This document shows positions 36,873 to 46,319 of a DNA stretch of 64,000 nt, one piece after another. The stretch is from Hyphomicrobiales bacterium (lineage in GTDB: Bacteria > Pseudomonadota > Alphaproteobacteria > Rhizobiales > Beijerinckiaceae), in the NCBI GenBank assembly GCA_003963405.1, contig RXIY01000035.1:1-64000 (forward strand), in the 5' to 3' direction. The position numbers were made by a program, and so were the translations under genes. Position 1 is the first letter of the stretch, and each line of letters opens with the position of its first letter. Under the pieces are notes generated by a model. The model ran no database searches, was not told where the DNA came from, and worked only from the letters and a program-made list of their open reading frames with translations.

Positions 36873-38168
36873 TCATAGAACGCGTGAGATAGCGTGGATA
36901 CCCTTCAGCCCGGTTCCAAAGCGGGCGATGGCGTCGCGGTGCGTCTCCAATTCGCCATAAGGCAAGTAACGCACTTTCAAATCGCGCACGCGGCTGAACG
37001 CGGGTCTTTGGAGCTGCATTCGAACTTCATTCTCGCGCGCATCAGGGGCCACCAGAAAGAGATTGTCTGTCTCGTGCATCTCGCTGAGCGCGAGATCAAG
37101 CATGCGTACGATGCCCGAATAGATCGAAGTCGTATGTTCGACTTCAAAAGCGGCGCTCACACGCGCTTGGCTCGAGTTGATCCAGAGCACATCGATCAGA
37201 CGGATAGAGTCGGCGCCCGGCAAGCGTTCAAGCGGTTCTGGAAGGCGGTTCAGGCAACCAGAACTTAGCGATTTACCGTCATGTATGCGGCCCCGGTCGT
37301 TCGCCGCGATCCAGACTTCGTAACCGAGCGCCAGGCCAAGATCCCTGAGCCATGCCTGGACTTCGGTATGAGTGCGGTCGTTTGCCTTATCCGCAGCGAG
37401 TGGCCCCTCAAATTTCTTTGCGTTTTCTCGCGCCTTCGATAAATCCGCAAGCCATTCCTCGCGCGCCGAACCGGAGTCGCAGACGGGAGGCGCTGAAAAC
37501 CGGCCAATTCCTATGTCGAACAGGAAGCCGGCGATTGCGCCGAGGTCATTCGACAGGACGTCGCGATACGTCTGGTTCAAGCGTAAAACGCCGAGCCGCA
37601 TTGCGAGATATTGATCCCAGCGGCCAAGCTTTACCTTGGAGCCTGTGACTGCATTGAAGCCTCTCACGATGGCTGTGTTAAACGGCGGCATGATCGTGGG
37701 GTGCAAGAAGTAGAGGAGGTTTGCGACGGCCGGTCCCAAGCCTTTGATTTCAAGGCGGTCAATGGTTTCGATTCCGGCGAGGATCTCCCTCTCAGTTTCG
37801 CAACAGCAGCAATGATGAAGCAAACGGGCAAAGGCCCGTTTGTTTTCCTCGTTTTCGTAGATGTCAGGGATCCGAAGCTTTGGCTTCCACAAAAAGGCGT
37901 GATCAGCGCCTTTGAAAATCTGTCGCTGCTCGGCGATTGACCCCACGATCGTCTCCAGCGAGGAGCCTTTGTAAACGTTGCCAAAGCTTCCGGCCTCAAT
38001 GTCGCTGACAACCAACGAAATGCCGCGCTTGATCGACCGGAAATTCTTGAGGCGTTCCTCCCAGAGAAACCAAGATCTGTACGTGGCGCAAGGATCGTCT
38101 CGCCAACGTGCAATCAAATCCCGGAGTAGGTCCGACAGGGTAATTCCTCCAGGGTATGAAAATGGCAT
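36873..38168 (-). CDS. Helix-hairpin-helix plus nuclease-like protein, unknown
   Basis: 431 residues. Residues about 133-160 look like a helix-hairpin-helix element (LEIKGLGPAVANLLYFL), as in base-excision glycosylases. Residues 265-360 resemble a PD-(D/E)xK nuclease fold: E269 in HTEVQAWL, D326 in IRLIDVLWI, then FEVEHTTSIYSG with E342/E344. This arrangement suggests a DNA-cleaving or DNA-binding protein, perhaps a restriction or defence enzyme acting without a visible methyltransferase partner. There is no close family I can name. An IS element is inserted 91 bp upstream of its start. Confidence 0.6.
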   Translation of the reverse strand: MPFSYPGGITLSDLLRDLIARWRDDPCATYRSWFLWEERLKNFRSIKRGISLVVSDIEAGSFGNVYKGSSLETIVGSIAEQRQIFKGADHAFLWKPKLRIPDIYENEENKRAFARLLHHCCCCETEREILAGIETIDRLEIKGLGPAVANLLYFLHPTIMPPFNTAIVRGFNAVTGSKVKLGRWDQYLAMRLGVLRLNQTYRDVLSNDLGAIAGFLFDIGIGRFSAPPVCDSGSAREEWLADLSKARENAKKFEGPLAADKANDRTHTEVQAWLRDLGLALGYEVWIAANDRGRIHDGKSLSSGCLNRLPEPLERLPGADSIRLIDVLWINSSQARVSAAFEVEHTTSIYSGIVRMLDLALSEMHETDNLFLVAPDARENEVRMQLQRPAFSRVRDLKVRYLPYGELETHRDAIARFGTGLKGIHAISRVL

Positions 38169-38259
38169 TCTCGCAGACTATTTGCTGACGCGCAACATGC
38201 GACTGACATGAACCGATCTGTTGCGAGACCGGGCGCGCGCCATACTGACAGCGCCAAGC

Positions 38260-39538
38260 GGACACCTCGAAAAACCTCGCCGATTTGCCGGCGTCGTGAT
38301 TCAATCGTCGGGCGGCGCGGAGGGAATGGCGATGAGTCGGCAGCCCGGGCTTTTTGATCTGGACGAGCGGTATCGGAAATTGTCGGAGGTCGGCGATCCG
38401 TTGATGCGGCTCAAAGAGCTCATTGACTTCGAAGTCTTCCGCCCGGCGCTCGCCACGGCGGTGAAGCGCTCCAACGGCGCCAAGGGCGGGCGTCCAGCGT
38501 ATGACGCCGTGCTGATGTTCAAGATTTTGATCCTCCAGACGCTCTACACACTCGGCGACGATGCGACGGAGTTCCAGATCCGCGACCGCTTCTCCTTCAT
38601 GCGCTTTCTCGGGCTCGAGCTGCATCACGCCGTGCCCGACGCCAAGACGATCTGGCTGTTTCGCGAGCAACTCGCGAAGGCCGGCGCGATCGACGCGCTG
38701 TTCGAAAGCTTCGACGCGCATCTGAAGACGCAAGGCTTTCTCGCCATGTCGGGGCAGATCGTGGACGCGACCCTCGTCGCCGCGCCGCGTCAGCGCAACA
38801 CCGACGACGAGAAAAAGGCGATCAAGGAGGGGCGCATTCCGGACGACTGGAAGGCGAAGCCGAAAAAGCTGGCGCAGAAGGATCGCGACGCGCGCTGGAC
38901 GTTGAAACGCGCCAAGGCGCGGCCGGCGAAGGACGGCGAGAAGGCCAAAGTGGAAATCGCGATCCCAGTGTTCGGCTACAAGAACCACGTCTCGATAGAC
39001 CGCGCCCATGGGCTCATCCGGCGCTTCGCGGTGACGAACGCCGCGGCGCACGACGGCGCGCGGCTCCCCGAGGTTCTCGACAAGAGCAACACGGCGAGCG
39101 CCGTTTGGGCGGACACGGCTTATCGTTCGCACGCCAACGAAAAGCACATGGAGAGATGCGGCTTCGTTTCGAAGGTCCACTTCCGGCGGCGCAGGGGAGC
39201 GCCGCTGACGACGGCGCAGGCGAAGGCCAACGCAGCGAGATCGAAAGTGCGCTCGGCGGTGGAGACGGTCTTCGCCGCGCAGAAGCATCGCTTCGGATTG
39301 TTCGTGCGAACCATCGGCGCGACGCGCGCCAGGGTGAAGATCGGCCTCGCCAACATCGCCTACAACGTCACGCGCTTTATCTGGCTCTCGACCCGGCCCG
39401 TTGCGGCATGAACGCCGAGGCCGCCGCGACACGCGGCCGCCTTACAGACGCAGCATAGGCTGCATTCCCCCCGTCAAAGCGCCAGGCGCGCCGTTCTCAC
39501 GTCGCCGCAGCCGCTGAAGACGGTTTTTCGAGGCGTCC
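38260..39538 (+). mobile_element. Complete IS5-family insertion sequence
   Basis: Terminal inverted repeats GGACACCTCGAAAAACC (38260-38276) and GGTTTTTCGAGGCGTCC (39522-39538) match at 16 of 17 positions. Both ends are flanked by AAGC (38256-38259 and 39539-39542), a 4-bp target duplication. The 1279-bp element carries one intact transposase gene, so insertion looks recent. Confidence 0.88.
38332..39411 (+). CDS. IS5-family transposase
   Basis: 359 residues from the ATG at 38332, 7 bases after GGAGGG. DDE residues: D145 (GQIVDATL), D261 (WADTAYRS) and E311 (SAVETVF). The N-terminal region (QPGLFDLDERY) and the central VAAPRQRN are typical of the family. It is intact and likely active. Confidence 0.92.
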   Translation: MSRQPGLFDLDERYRKLSEVGDPLMRLKELIDFEVFRPALATAVKRSNGAKGGRPAYDAVLMFKILILQTLYTLGDDATEFQIRDRFSFMRFLGLELHHAVPDAKTIWLFREQLAKAGAIDALFESFDAHLKTQGFLAMSGQIVDATLVAAPRQRNTDDEKKAIKEGRIPDDWKAKPKKLAQKDRDARWTLKRAKARPAKDGEKAKVEIAIPVFGYKNHVSIDRAHGLIRRFAVTNAAAHDGARLPEVLDKSNTASAVWADTAYRSHANEKHMERCGFVSKVHFRRRRGAPLTTAQAKANAARSKVRSAVETVFAAQKHRFGLFVRTIGATRARVKIGLANIAYNVTRFIWLSTRPVAA

Positions 39539-39849
39539 AAGCGTTTTTAGAAGGCCGAAAACCTCACTTTTGTTGCGCAGGCCTCTCGCCAATTGCATAG
39601 GCGGTCGAACCTAGGCTCAGGCGGGCGAGTGCTGCACGAAGGACAGCCTCGCAAGCGCGCTAACGGCGCGGCGGAAAAGGACAGAATGGCCCGCGTCTCA
39701 GCCGACGCGTTGCGTTTAATGGTCGTCAGTGTTTGCACCGAATCTGCAAAGCTTCCGCCTGAGCGCCGCAAGCAGGCCACCTGTCCCGCGCGCTGGAGGC
39801 CTTGATCTAAATGGCCTATGATTAAGTCCCGCGTTCCCAGATTGGGAGT
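39539..39849. other. No gene recognised
   Basis: Sequence between the IS element and the DUF2933 gene; the only ORF here has no plausible ribosome-binding site or motif. Confidence 0.35.
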
Positions 39850-40083
39850 ATGACGCGTCCGGAGCAGCCAAAAATGCGATTTTCACTTCCGCGAACCCCC
39901 CTCCTGCTTCTCTACGGACTGGCAGCCGCATTTCTTGTTTATTGGCATTGGCGGCACATTCTTGACGCTCTCCCATTTTTAGTCGTCCTCGCATGCCCGC
40001 TGATGCATCTCTTCATGCACCATGGACACGGCCATCGCCACGACGCGCCGCCTGAAAATCACAGAGAAACGAAAATTGACTAG
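39850..40083 (+). CDS. DUF2933 small membrane protein
   Basis: 77 residues with two hydrophobic segments (TPLLLLYGLAAAFLVYWHW; ILDALPFLVVLACPLMHLFMHH) ending in the His-rich tail HHGHGHRHD. The CPLMHLFMH motif is the DUF2933 hallmark. It lies 21 bp before the copper ATPase and is probably its partner. A second paralogue is at 57877. Confidence 0.82.
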   Translation: MTRPEQPKMRFSLPRTPLLLLYGLAAAFLVYWHWRHILDALPFLVVLACPLMHLFMHHGHGHRHDAPPENHRETKID

Positions 40084-40104
40084 GTTGAGCTGAGCGGGGA
40101 AGTC

Positions 40105-42396
40105 ATGGGGCACGAGCATCATCACCATCGTCATCACTCAGACCCCGCCGAGCATAAGACGCATTCTGATCTGCGACCTTCGCATGCCTCTTCCAGCCAA
40201 TCTGGCAAGGGTGACCAGAGCCCCACGCCTGCCGGAGAAGGCGCCATCTACACTTGTCCCATGCATCCGCAAATTCGCCAGGTCGGCCCCGGAAACTGCC
40301 CGATCTGCGGGATGACGCTCGAGCCCGTCATAGCCGCCGTAGAAGAGGGACGAAGCGCCGAGCTCATAGATATGACGCAGCGGTTCTGGGTTGGGTTGGC
40401 GTTGACGATTCCTGTCTTCCTGCTCGAGATGGGCGGCCACTTCTTCAATCTTCATGATTATATTTCGCCCGAAGAGTCCGGGTGGGTGCAGTTTGCCTTG
40501 GCGACACCGGTGGTCTTGTGGGCCGGTTGGCCATTTTTCGTCAGAGGCGCCAAGTCACTGCTCACTCGGCGCCTCAATATGTTCACCCTCATCGCCATGG
40601 GCACGGGCGTCGCGTGGACCTACAGCGTTATCGCAGCTTTTGTGCCCGCAATCTTTCCAGCGACGTTTCGCAGCGCCGAGGGCGCGGTTCCTCTCTATTT
40701 CGAGGCGGCGGCCGTCATCACCGTGCTCGTGCTCCTTGGACAAGTTCTTGAATTGCGCGCCCGCGAACAGACCGGGGGCGCTATCCGCGCTTTGCTTAAC
40801 CTTGCGCCCGTCACAGCGAAGCGTGTTCGCGACGACGGCTCTGACGAGGAGGTCGCGCTGGATCAGGTCAGCGTGGGCGACCGCCTGCGTGTGCGTCCTG
40901 GAGAGAAGGTGCCGGTCGACGGGGCTCTTGTCGAGGGCCGAAGCTCGGTGGACGAGTCCATGGTGACGGGCGAGTCCATGCCGGTGACCAAGAGCGTTGG
41001 CGACACTGTCATCGGCGGCACGCTCAACCAGACTGGCGGCTTCATCATGAGAGCAGACAAGGTTGGCAGCGACACGATGCTTTCCCGCATCGTCGACATG
41101 GTCGCTTCCGCCCAGAGAAGCCGCGCGCCAATCCAGCGCCTCGCTGATCAGGTCTCCGGCTGGTTCGTCCCTCTTGTCATCCTCGTCGCGCTGTTTGCGT
41201 TTGGCGCCTGGTCGATCTGGGGGCCGGAGCCCCGCATGAGCTATGGGCTGATCGCAGCCGTCTCGGTTCTCATCATCGCCTGTCCCTGCGCCCTTGGCCT
41301 CGCGACTCCGATGTCGATCATGGTAGGCGTGGGGCGCGGCGCGCAATTGGGCGTCCTGATCAAGAACGCCGAGGCGCTCGAGCGGCTCGAGAAGATCGAC
41401 ACGCTCGTTATCGACAAGACCGGCACGCTGACAGAGGGCCGGCCTCGCGTAACGGCCATCCGGCCGGTCGCGGAAATAACAGAAAACGAACTTCTAAGAG
41501 TCGCGGCGAGCCTGGAGCGCGCAAGCGAGCATCCGCTTGCGCACGCGATCGTCAAGGCGGCCTCAGACCGTGACTTGAGCCTTTCAGAGGCGACGGACTT
41601 TAATTCGCCGGTCGGAAAGGGGGTGACAGGCCGGATCGGCGAGTCGGCGGTCGTCATTGGCAATCGGCGCTTCCTGGAGGAACTTGCGATCGACGCGGGA
41701 GCGCTCGACGCCGTCGCCGAAGGGCTAAGGGAGGATGGCGCGACGGCAATTTTCGTCGCCGTGGATGGCCGCCCGGCAGGCGTCATCGCGATCGCTGATC
41801 CGATCAAGGAGACGACCCGGGATGCGCTGCAGGCGCTGGTCGATGAAGGAATCTCGGTCGTCATGCTCACGGGCGACAATTGGACATCGGCGCGAGCTGT
41901 CGCGAGGCGCCTGGGCATTTCGGAGGTCGAGGCGGAAATCCTCCCGCAGGATAAGAGCCAGGTTGTCACCCGGCTGCGTCAATCTGGACGGGTCGTCGCG
42001 ATGGCTGGAGATGGCGTGAATGACGCGCCGGCGTTAGCCGCGGCCGATGTGGGCATTGCCATGGGCACAGGCACCGACGTGGCGATCGAGAGCGCCGGCG
42101 TCACCTTGCTTAAGGGGGATTTGCGCGGCATCGTGCGAGGGCGTCGCCTATCGAGGGCGACCATGCGGAACATTAGAGAAAACCTGTTCTTCGCTTTTAT
42201 CTACAATGCAGCCGGCGTGCCTGTCGCGGCAGGCGGGCTATACCAGGTCTTCGGCATTTTGCTGTCGCCGACAATTGCTGCGGCGGCCATGGCGTTGTCC
42301 TCCGTTAGCGTCGTCTTGAATTCACTGAGGCTCAGGCGGGCTCGGATCGAGCCCAAGCGTCTACCAATCATGCCGCCGTTCCCAGGCATCACCTGA
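40105..42396 (+). CDS. copA: Copper-translocating P1B-type ATPase
   Basis: 763 residues. A His-rich start (HEHHHHRHH), a heavy-metal-binding YHS-like domain (YTCPMHP...GNCPICGM, about 49-75) instead of an HMA domain, eight expected membrane helices, the metal site CPC (393-395), phosphorylation site D437 in DKTGTLTEG, and hinge GDGVNDAP from 635. It exports Cu(I) (or Ag) from the cytoplasm. GGGGAAG lies upstream of the ATG. DUF2933 precedes it. Confidence 0.95.
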   Translation: MGHEHHHHRHHSDPAEHKTHSDLRPSHASSSQSGKGDQSPTPAGEGAIYTCPMHPQIRQVGPGNCPICGMTLEPVIAAVEEGRSAELIDMTQRFWVGLALTIPVFLLEMGGHFFNLHDYISPEESGWVQFALATPVVLWAGWPFFVRGAKSLLTRRLNMFTLIAMGTGVAWTYSVIAAFVPAIFPATFRSAEGAVPLYFEAAAVITVLVLLGQVLELRAREQTGGAIRALLNLAPVTAKRVRDDGSDEEVALDQVSVGDRLRVRPGEKVPVDGALVEGRSSVDESMVTGESMPVTKSVGDTVIGGTLNQTGGFIMRADKVGSDTMLSRIVDMVASAQRSRAPIQRLADQVSGWFVPLVILVALFAFGAWSIWGPEPRMSYGLIAAVSVLIIACPCALGLATPMSIMVGVGRGAQLGVLIKNAEALERLEKIDTLVIDKTGTLTEGRPRVTAIRPVAEITENELLRVAASLERASEHPLAHAIVKAASDRDLSLSEATDFNSPVGKGVTGRIGESAVVIGNRRFLEELAIDAGALDAVAEGLREDGATAIFVAVDGRPAGVIAIADPIKETTRDALQALVDEGISVVMLTGDNWTSARAVARRLGISEVEAEILPQDKSQVVTRLRQSGRVVAMAGDGVNDAPALAAADVGIAMGTGTDVAIESAGVTLLKGDLRGIVRGRRLSRATMRNIRENLFFAFIYNAAGVPVAAGGLYQVFGILLSPTIAAAAMALSSVSVVLNSLRLRRARIEPKRLPIMPPFPGIT

Positions 42397-42410
42397 GGAT
42401 GGTTGAAATC

Positions 42411-42860
42411 CTATGGGTCTTGTTCGACGCGTCGGAGGCTGTCGAACGCGCCGAGGAACGGTAGGAGCCCTTCAAGAGCGATGCCCGCAAGCATCCCGAC
42501 GAAAAACAACACGGCCTGAGGATCGAGAAGTCCCAGGTTGAACACCGCTGGTCGGGGACAGACGCCCGAGAGGCCCCAGCCGAGCCCAAAAATCGTTGCG
42601 CCCACGAGCATCTGTCGGTCAACCGCCCGAATTGAGGACGGCTGCGCCGAACAGCCAGTTAGAGGTATTTCCTTCTTTTCCACCATCTGAAATGCAAAAA
42701 ACCCCACCAACACGGCGCCTCCCATCACCAGGGCGAGCGAAGGGTCCCAAAGGCCGAAAATATCAAGAAAACTCAGCACCTTACCTGGATCTGTCATGCC
42801 GCTGACGTAAAGACCCAGACCGAACACGGCGCCGAGGACGAAAGTAAGAAGGATACGCAT
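42411..42860 (-). CDS. YeeE/YedE-like DUF6691 protein
   Basis: 149 residues with four hydrophobic segments; conserved GLYVSGMTDPGKVLSFLD and GLGWGLSGVCPRPAVF, the second with the cysteine of the YeeE transport pore. Usually encoded with the YeeE protein just upstream, as here (12-bp gap). The pair imports sulfur compounds such as thiosulfate, or related species, in studied relatives. It is convergent with the copper ATPase. Confidence 0.85.
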   Translation of the reverse strand: MRILLTFVLGAVFGLGLYVSGMTDPGKVLSFLDIFGLWDPSLALVMGGAVLVGFFAFQMVEKKEIPLTGCSAQPSSIRAVDRQMLVGATIFGLGWGLSGVCPRPAVFNLGLLDPQAVLFFVGMLAGIALEGLLPFLGAFDSLRRVEQDP

Positions 42861-42872
42861 TTTCTCGGTCCT

Positions 42873-43302
42873 TTACCCGATCACGTGCCGAACGACGAAA
42901 ACGGTCGTCATCGCTGATCCCATAAAAGTGCACGTCGCGACCAATGATCGCAGCGAGAGGCGGGACAGGCCGCACTCCATGTCCGCTCGTGCAACCGCCG
43001 CCGAGGCGCGAACCGAAGCCAACCAGAAAGCCAGCAAACCCGGTCAAGGGGTAAGCGATCTGGAAAGCTGGTCGCGCTGGCGTTTCGAAGAACCCGATCA
43101 GAAGAGCCGACGCGAAGAGGCCAAAGAGGAAGACGATCCGCCAATCAACGTCACCCGGGCGCGGTGGAAACAGCCCCGAGAGGATGCCGCTGATTCCTGC
43201 GACTCGGCCAATGAGAAGCGCCGTCAGCCCTGCAGATCCCCCGATCAGCGCGCCGCCTGCGAGCGCGCTCAAGGGCGAAAAATGCGTCCAGTCGATTTGC
43301 AC
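42873..43302 (-). pseudogene. YeeE/YedE family membrane protein, frameshifted
   Basis: Starts at GTG 43302 with AAGGA upstream. The frame follows the family to GGGCTSGHGV, then shifts: the expected GTGTGC has contracted to GTGC (near 42974), removing two bases. In the other frame the natural end is recovered (GLSRLSLRSLVATCTFM, then VFVVRHVIG, stop at 42873-42875). As it stands the protein loses its last two helices. It could be a recent mutation or a sequencing error. Confidence 0.8.
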
Positions 43303-43449
43303 GTGATTTCCTTCAACAAAAGCAATAGCTTACAGCCCCGCTCGCGGCCCTTCCAGTTATTTTAAGCGCGGAGTTGCTGAGAAGCTATATACAAACACTA
43401 TAAACTATATAATAGTAGTGGTCTAAGGAAGACAGAACAAGGTCGCTTC

Positions 43450-44760
43450 ATGATCCCGTTTCCCCGCCTCGCCGCGTTCCTTCTGGCCGCCGCAACTCTG
43501 AGCACTCACGCCGAGGCCACCGAGGGCTATTTCTTGGAAGGCTATGGCGCGCGCGAAAAAGGCGTTGGCGGCGCCGGCGCCGCAGACTCGCGTGATCCTC
43601 TCGCGTTGTCGATCAATCCAGCCGGCCTCGTGGACGTGAATGATCAATATACGCTTGGCCTCACCGCCTTTTCGCCCGACCGAGGCTATTGGGCCTCAGG
43701 CCCGGGTTTTGTCGCGCCGGGCTTTGTCCAAAGCGGACGTGCCCTCTTTCCCATTCCGAACGGGGGTTATAGCCAGCGCTTCAACCAAACGTCAGCGTGG
43801 GGCGTCGCCGTATATGGCAACGGCGGCATGAACACGACCTACTCGCCGAACTATGTGAGCGAGTTTTTTGGCAGTCCGATGTGCGGCAAGACTGGCGTAT
43901 TCTGTGGCCGCAATGCTGGCGTCGACCTAAATCAGGCCTACATTACCGCTGGCTACGCCCAACGTTTCGGAAATCTTTCCCTAGGTTTTGCGCCGGTGTT
44001 GGCCGTGCAAATCTTCAAAGCAAGAGGCTTGGAGGTCTTCGCGCCTTTTTCGATGGCGCCAGAACAACTCACCAACCATACCTACAACTGGTCTGTGGGG
44101 GCGGGGGTCCGCGCGGGCCTGCAATACCGCGTCACCGACAGTCTTAGGGTCGGCGTCGCCGGCTCCTCGCCCATCTGGATGTCGCCCTTTGAGAATTACA
44201 AAGGCTTGTTCGCCAATCGAGGCGACTTCGACATTCCCGCAAATATCACGGCGGGCGTTGCCTATGATATCCTGCCGACCTTCACCCTGCTGGCCGACTG
44301 GAAGCATATTTTCTATTCTCAGGTTCCCTCCGTCGGCAATTGGTCGACGGAACAATTGCCGCTTGGCGCCATCGGCGGTCCGGGATTTGGCTGGCGCGAC
44401 ATCAACGTGATCAAAGTCGGCGCGGAATATCGCGGGTTCGAGAAGCTCACTCTTCGACTAGGCTACAGCTACAACAACAATCCCATCAACCCGCGTGACG
44501 TCACGCTGAATATTCTTGCGCCCGCTGTGACGAAGCATCACATCAGTGGCGGCCTCAGTTATTTTGTGACGCCTTCGTCGTCGATTGATCTGGCCGTAGT
44601 CGTTTCGCCGCAGGCTACGGTGTCGGGTGTCGAGCGCACGCCGCTTGGACCCAATCCCATGCGGACGATCACGCTTTACCTCAACTCGTTCGAAGTCACG
44701 GCAGGATGGACGCACCGCTTCGATGCGGCGTCAACAACTCCTGTCACCGCAAGATTCTAA
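43450..44760 (+). CDS. OmpP1/FadL-type outer-membrane transporter
   Basis: 436 residues. A signal peptide (about 1-22) precedes the FadL-family start EGYFLEGYGAREKGVGGAGAADSRDPLALSINPAGL, which forms the N-terminal hatch, followed by a 14-stranded barrel ending in an aromatic residue (VTARF). These porins take up hydrophobic molecules such as fatty acids or aromatics. CTATATA repeats (43385-43391 and 43405-43411) lie in the divergent promoter shared with yeeE. Confidence 0.88.
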   Translation: MIPFPRLAAFLLAAATLSTHAEATEGYFLEGYGAREKGVGGAGAADSRDPLALSINPAGLVDVNDQYTLGLTAFSPDRGYWASGPGFVAPGFVQSGRALFPIPNGGYSQRFNQTSAWGVAVYGNGGMNTTYSPNYVSEFFGSPMCGKTGVFCGRNAGVDLNQAYITAGYAQRFGNLSLGFAPVLAVQIFKARGLEVFAPFSMAPEQLTNHTYNWSVGAGVRAGLQYRVTDSLRVGVAGSSPIWMSPFENYKGLFANRGDFDIPANITAGVAYDILPTFTLLADWKHIFYSQVPSVGNWSTEQLPLGAIGGPGFGWRDINVIKVGAEYRGFEKLTLRLGYSYNNNPINPRDVTLNILAPAVTKHHISGGLSYFVTPSSSIDLAVVVSPQATVSGVERTPLGPNPMRTITLYLNSFEVTAGWTHRFDAASTTPVTARF

Positions 44761-44874
44761 CCTCTCCCCCAGTTTGGCCTGACGCCTTCGGGATCAAGTC
44801 CCTTGTCCAAGGTTCCACCAATCAGCCTCGTCGGGCACTCAGCCTCATCACTGTGAAAAAGGAGAAAATACCGG

Positions 44875-45369
44875 ATGTCCGTCACTGAGCTCGTCAACAC
44901 CGCCAAGTCGATCTTCTCATCCAACCCGGATCGAGCCCAAGCGAGATTCAGAGCGCATCATGACCTTACAGGACCGACGGAAGTAACTGTCAAGGTAGGC
45001 TCAGGCCACCGTTTTTCAGTCGACGAACCTGAAGCCTTGGGCGGCGGCAACTCGGCAGCCAATCCTGTGGAGTACGCCTTGGCTTCGCTCGGTTCCTGCC
45101 AGGCGATCAGCTACAGGGTTTGGGCTTCGCAACTTGGACTCGAGCTCGAAAAGGTCGAGGTGGAAATCGAGGGTGATATCGACCTGCGGGGGTTCTTTGG
45201 CGTCGATGAAACTGTTCGACCCGGTCTCAACGCCGTTCGCATGCGAGTGCGCTTAACGGGACCTGAACCCGATGCTCGGTATGAGGAACTTGCAGCGGCC
45301 GTCGACGCCCATTGCCCGGTGCTCGATCTCTTTCGCAACCCAGTCTCCGTTGAGCGAGAATTGGCGTAG
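44875..45369 (+). CDS. OsmC/Ohr-family peroxiredoxin-like protein
   Basis: 164 residues. Two redox cysteines are placed as in the family (SLGSCQAISYR and DAHCPVLDL). OsmC proteins reduce organic hydroperoxides; some members are linked to sulfur metabolism. AAAAAGGAG 10 bases before the ATG supports the start. It is not obviously co-transcribed with the FadL gene. Confidence 0.9.
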   Translation: MSVTELVNTAKSIFSSNPDRAQARFRAHHDLTGPTEVTVKVGSGHRFSVDEPEALGGGNSAANPVEYALASLGSCQAISYRVWASQLGLELEKVEVEIEGDIDLRGFFGVDETVRPGLNAVRMRVRLTGPEPDARYEELAAAVDAHCPVLDLFRNPVSVERELA

Positions 45370-45689
45370 CTCTCCAGGGTCAGCCACCACCCTTGCCGGT
45401 CGGCCCACGTCCCCCTGCGAGTTTGGAGCGGTAGGGCCTTAAGTCTGCCGCAGGCAATCGAGCGAGCCGCATTTCTCAGACCTGCCTCGCGCGGGTTTGG
45501 GAGGTCGTCCCGGTGCGCCTGATAAGTGAGCTTGGCCAAGGAATCCGCCTGCACGGCCTCCCGTTTTCTCCTTCGACGCGCGCCCTAGATCATTTCAATA
45601 CCCGGTCGCCCTTGGTCTGTCTGTAACGCAGCGCCGGCCATCGGCCTGGGGCGGACAAAGCGGGAAAACCACCAGGCAAAGGCAATCAG
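45370..45689. other. No gene recognised
   Basis: Spacer upstream of the small secreted protein, with no supported frame or clear promoter. Confidence 0.3.
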
Positions 45690-45911
45690 ATGCGCAAGCT
45701 CGCTTTCCTAACCGCAGCAGCGTTGCTACTTGCTGCTCCCGTGGCTCAGGCCCAGCATGCCGGCCCGTTCCCCGGCAGTGGGAATTTGCAGAATTACGGT
45801 GGGCATTGGCGATATCAGCACCGCGATTGGAGCCGTCCTTGGGGTCCGCCTAACCCCGGCGTATGCTGGGAGTGGAATTCTTACATGGGCCAATGGGAGT
45901 GGCAGTGCTAG
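45690..45911 (+). CDS. Small secreted HRDW/VCW protein, copy A
   Basis: 73 residues. A signal peptide (MRKLAFLTAAALLLAAPVAQAQ) and a mature region GGHWRYQHRDWSRPWG, then VCWEWNSYMGQWEWQC. It shares the GGH-R-HRDWS and VCW-W-G-W-W-C framework with the copies at 32210 and 47464 but has fewer histidines and a Pro/Gly-rich middle. Two cysteines may form a disulfide. Unknown function. Confidence 0.75.
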   Translation: MRKLAFLTAAALLLAAPVAQAQHAGPFPGSGNLQNYGGHWRYQHRDWSRPWGPPNPGVCWEWNSYMGQWEWQC

Positions 45912-46319
45912 GAAACCCCCAAAGCTGCCGAGCGGGTGGGAGCCATCGGGCTCGCCGTTGATCTTGTAGACGAGGCGCGGCTTCGCGCCCGCTCTCTCCG
46001 CGACCCCCCAGGCCATCAGCGCCCGAAGCTCGGTCGCGCGTCAATCCGATTGATCTTGGCGCGTTTGCCGCGGCGATCGACCAACAGGCTACGGGACCGA
46101 TCTGCGGCGGGATACCGTGCCCGGTCGGTGTGCCATGTATCGCGCTTCGTCGCAGACGACGACGGTGTTGACGCCGTCGGTGATCAGCCTAACCCGGAGC
46201 GCCAGAAGCGCACCAACATCGCCGCAACCCACCACTTCAGTGCGATCTTGTGAGCCAGTCGCATATACAAGCCGACTGCCTCCTTCGACCGACTTTTTGC
46301 ACCTAAACGCAGAATCTCT
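45912..46319. other. Unassigned stretch beside an IS element
   Basis: Several overlapping ORFs, none with recognisable domains; probably degraded DNA interrupted by the IS. Confidence 0.35.

Noticed and set aside
37996-39432. 478-residue ORF on the minus strand
   Set aside because: Crosses the IS transposase and the start of the HhH gene; no motif, Arg-rich shadow.
43385-43411. CTATATA repeats as an ArsR-type operator
   Set aside because: They are direct, not inverted, repeats in an AT-rich promoter and no ArsR gene is nearby.
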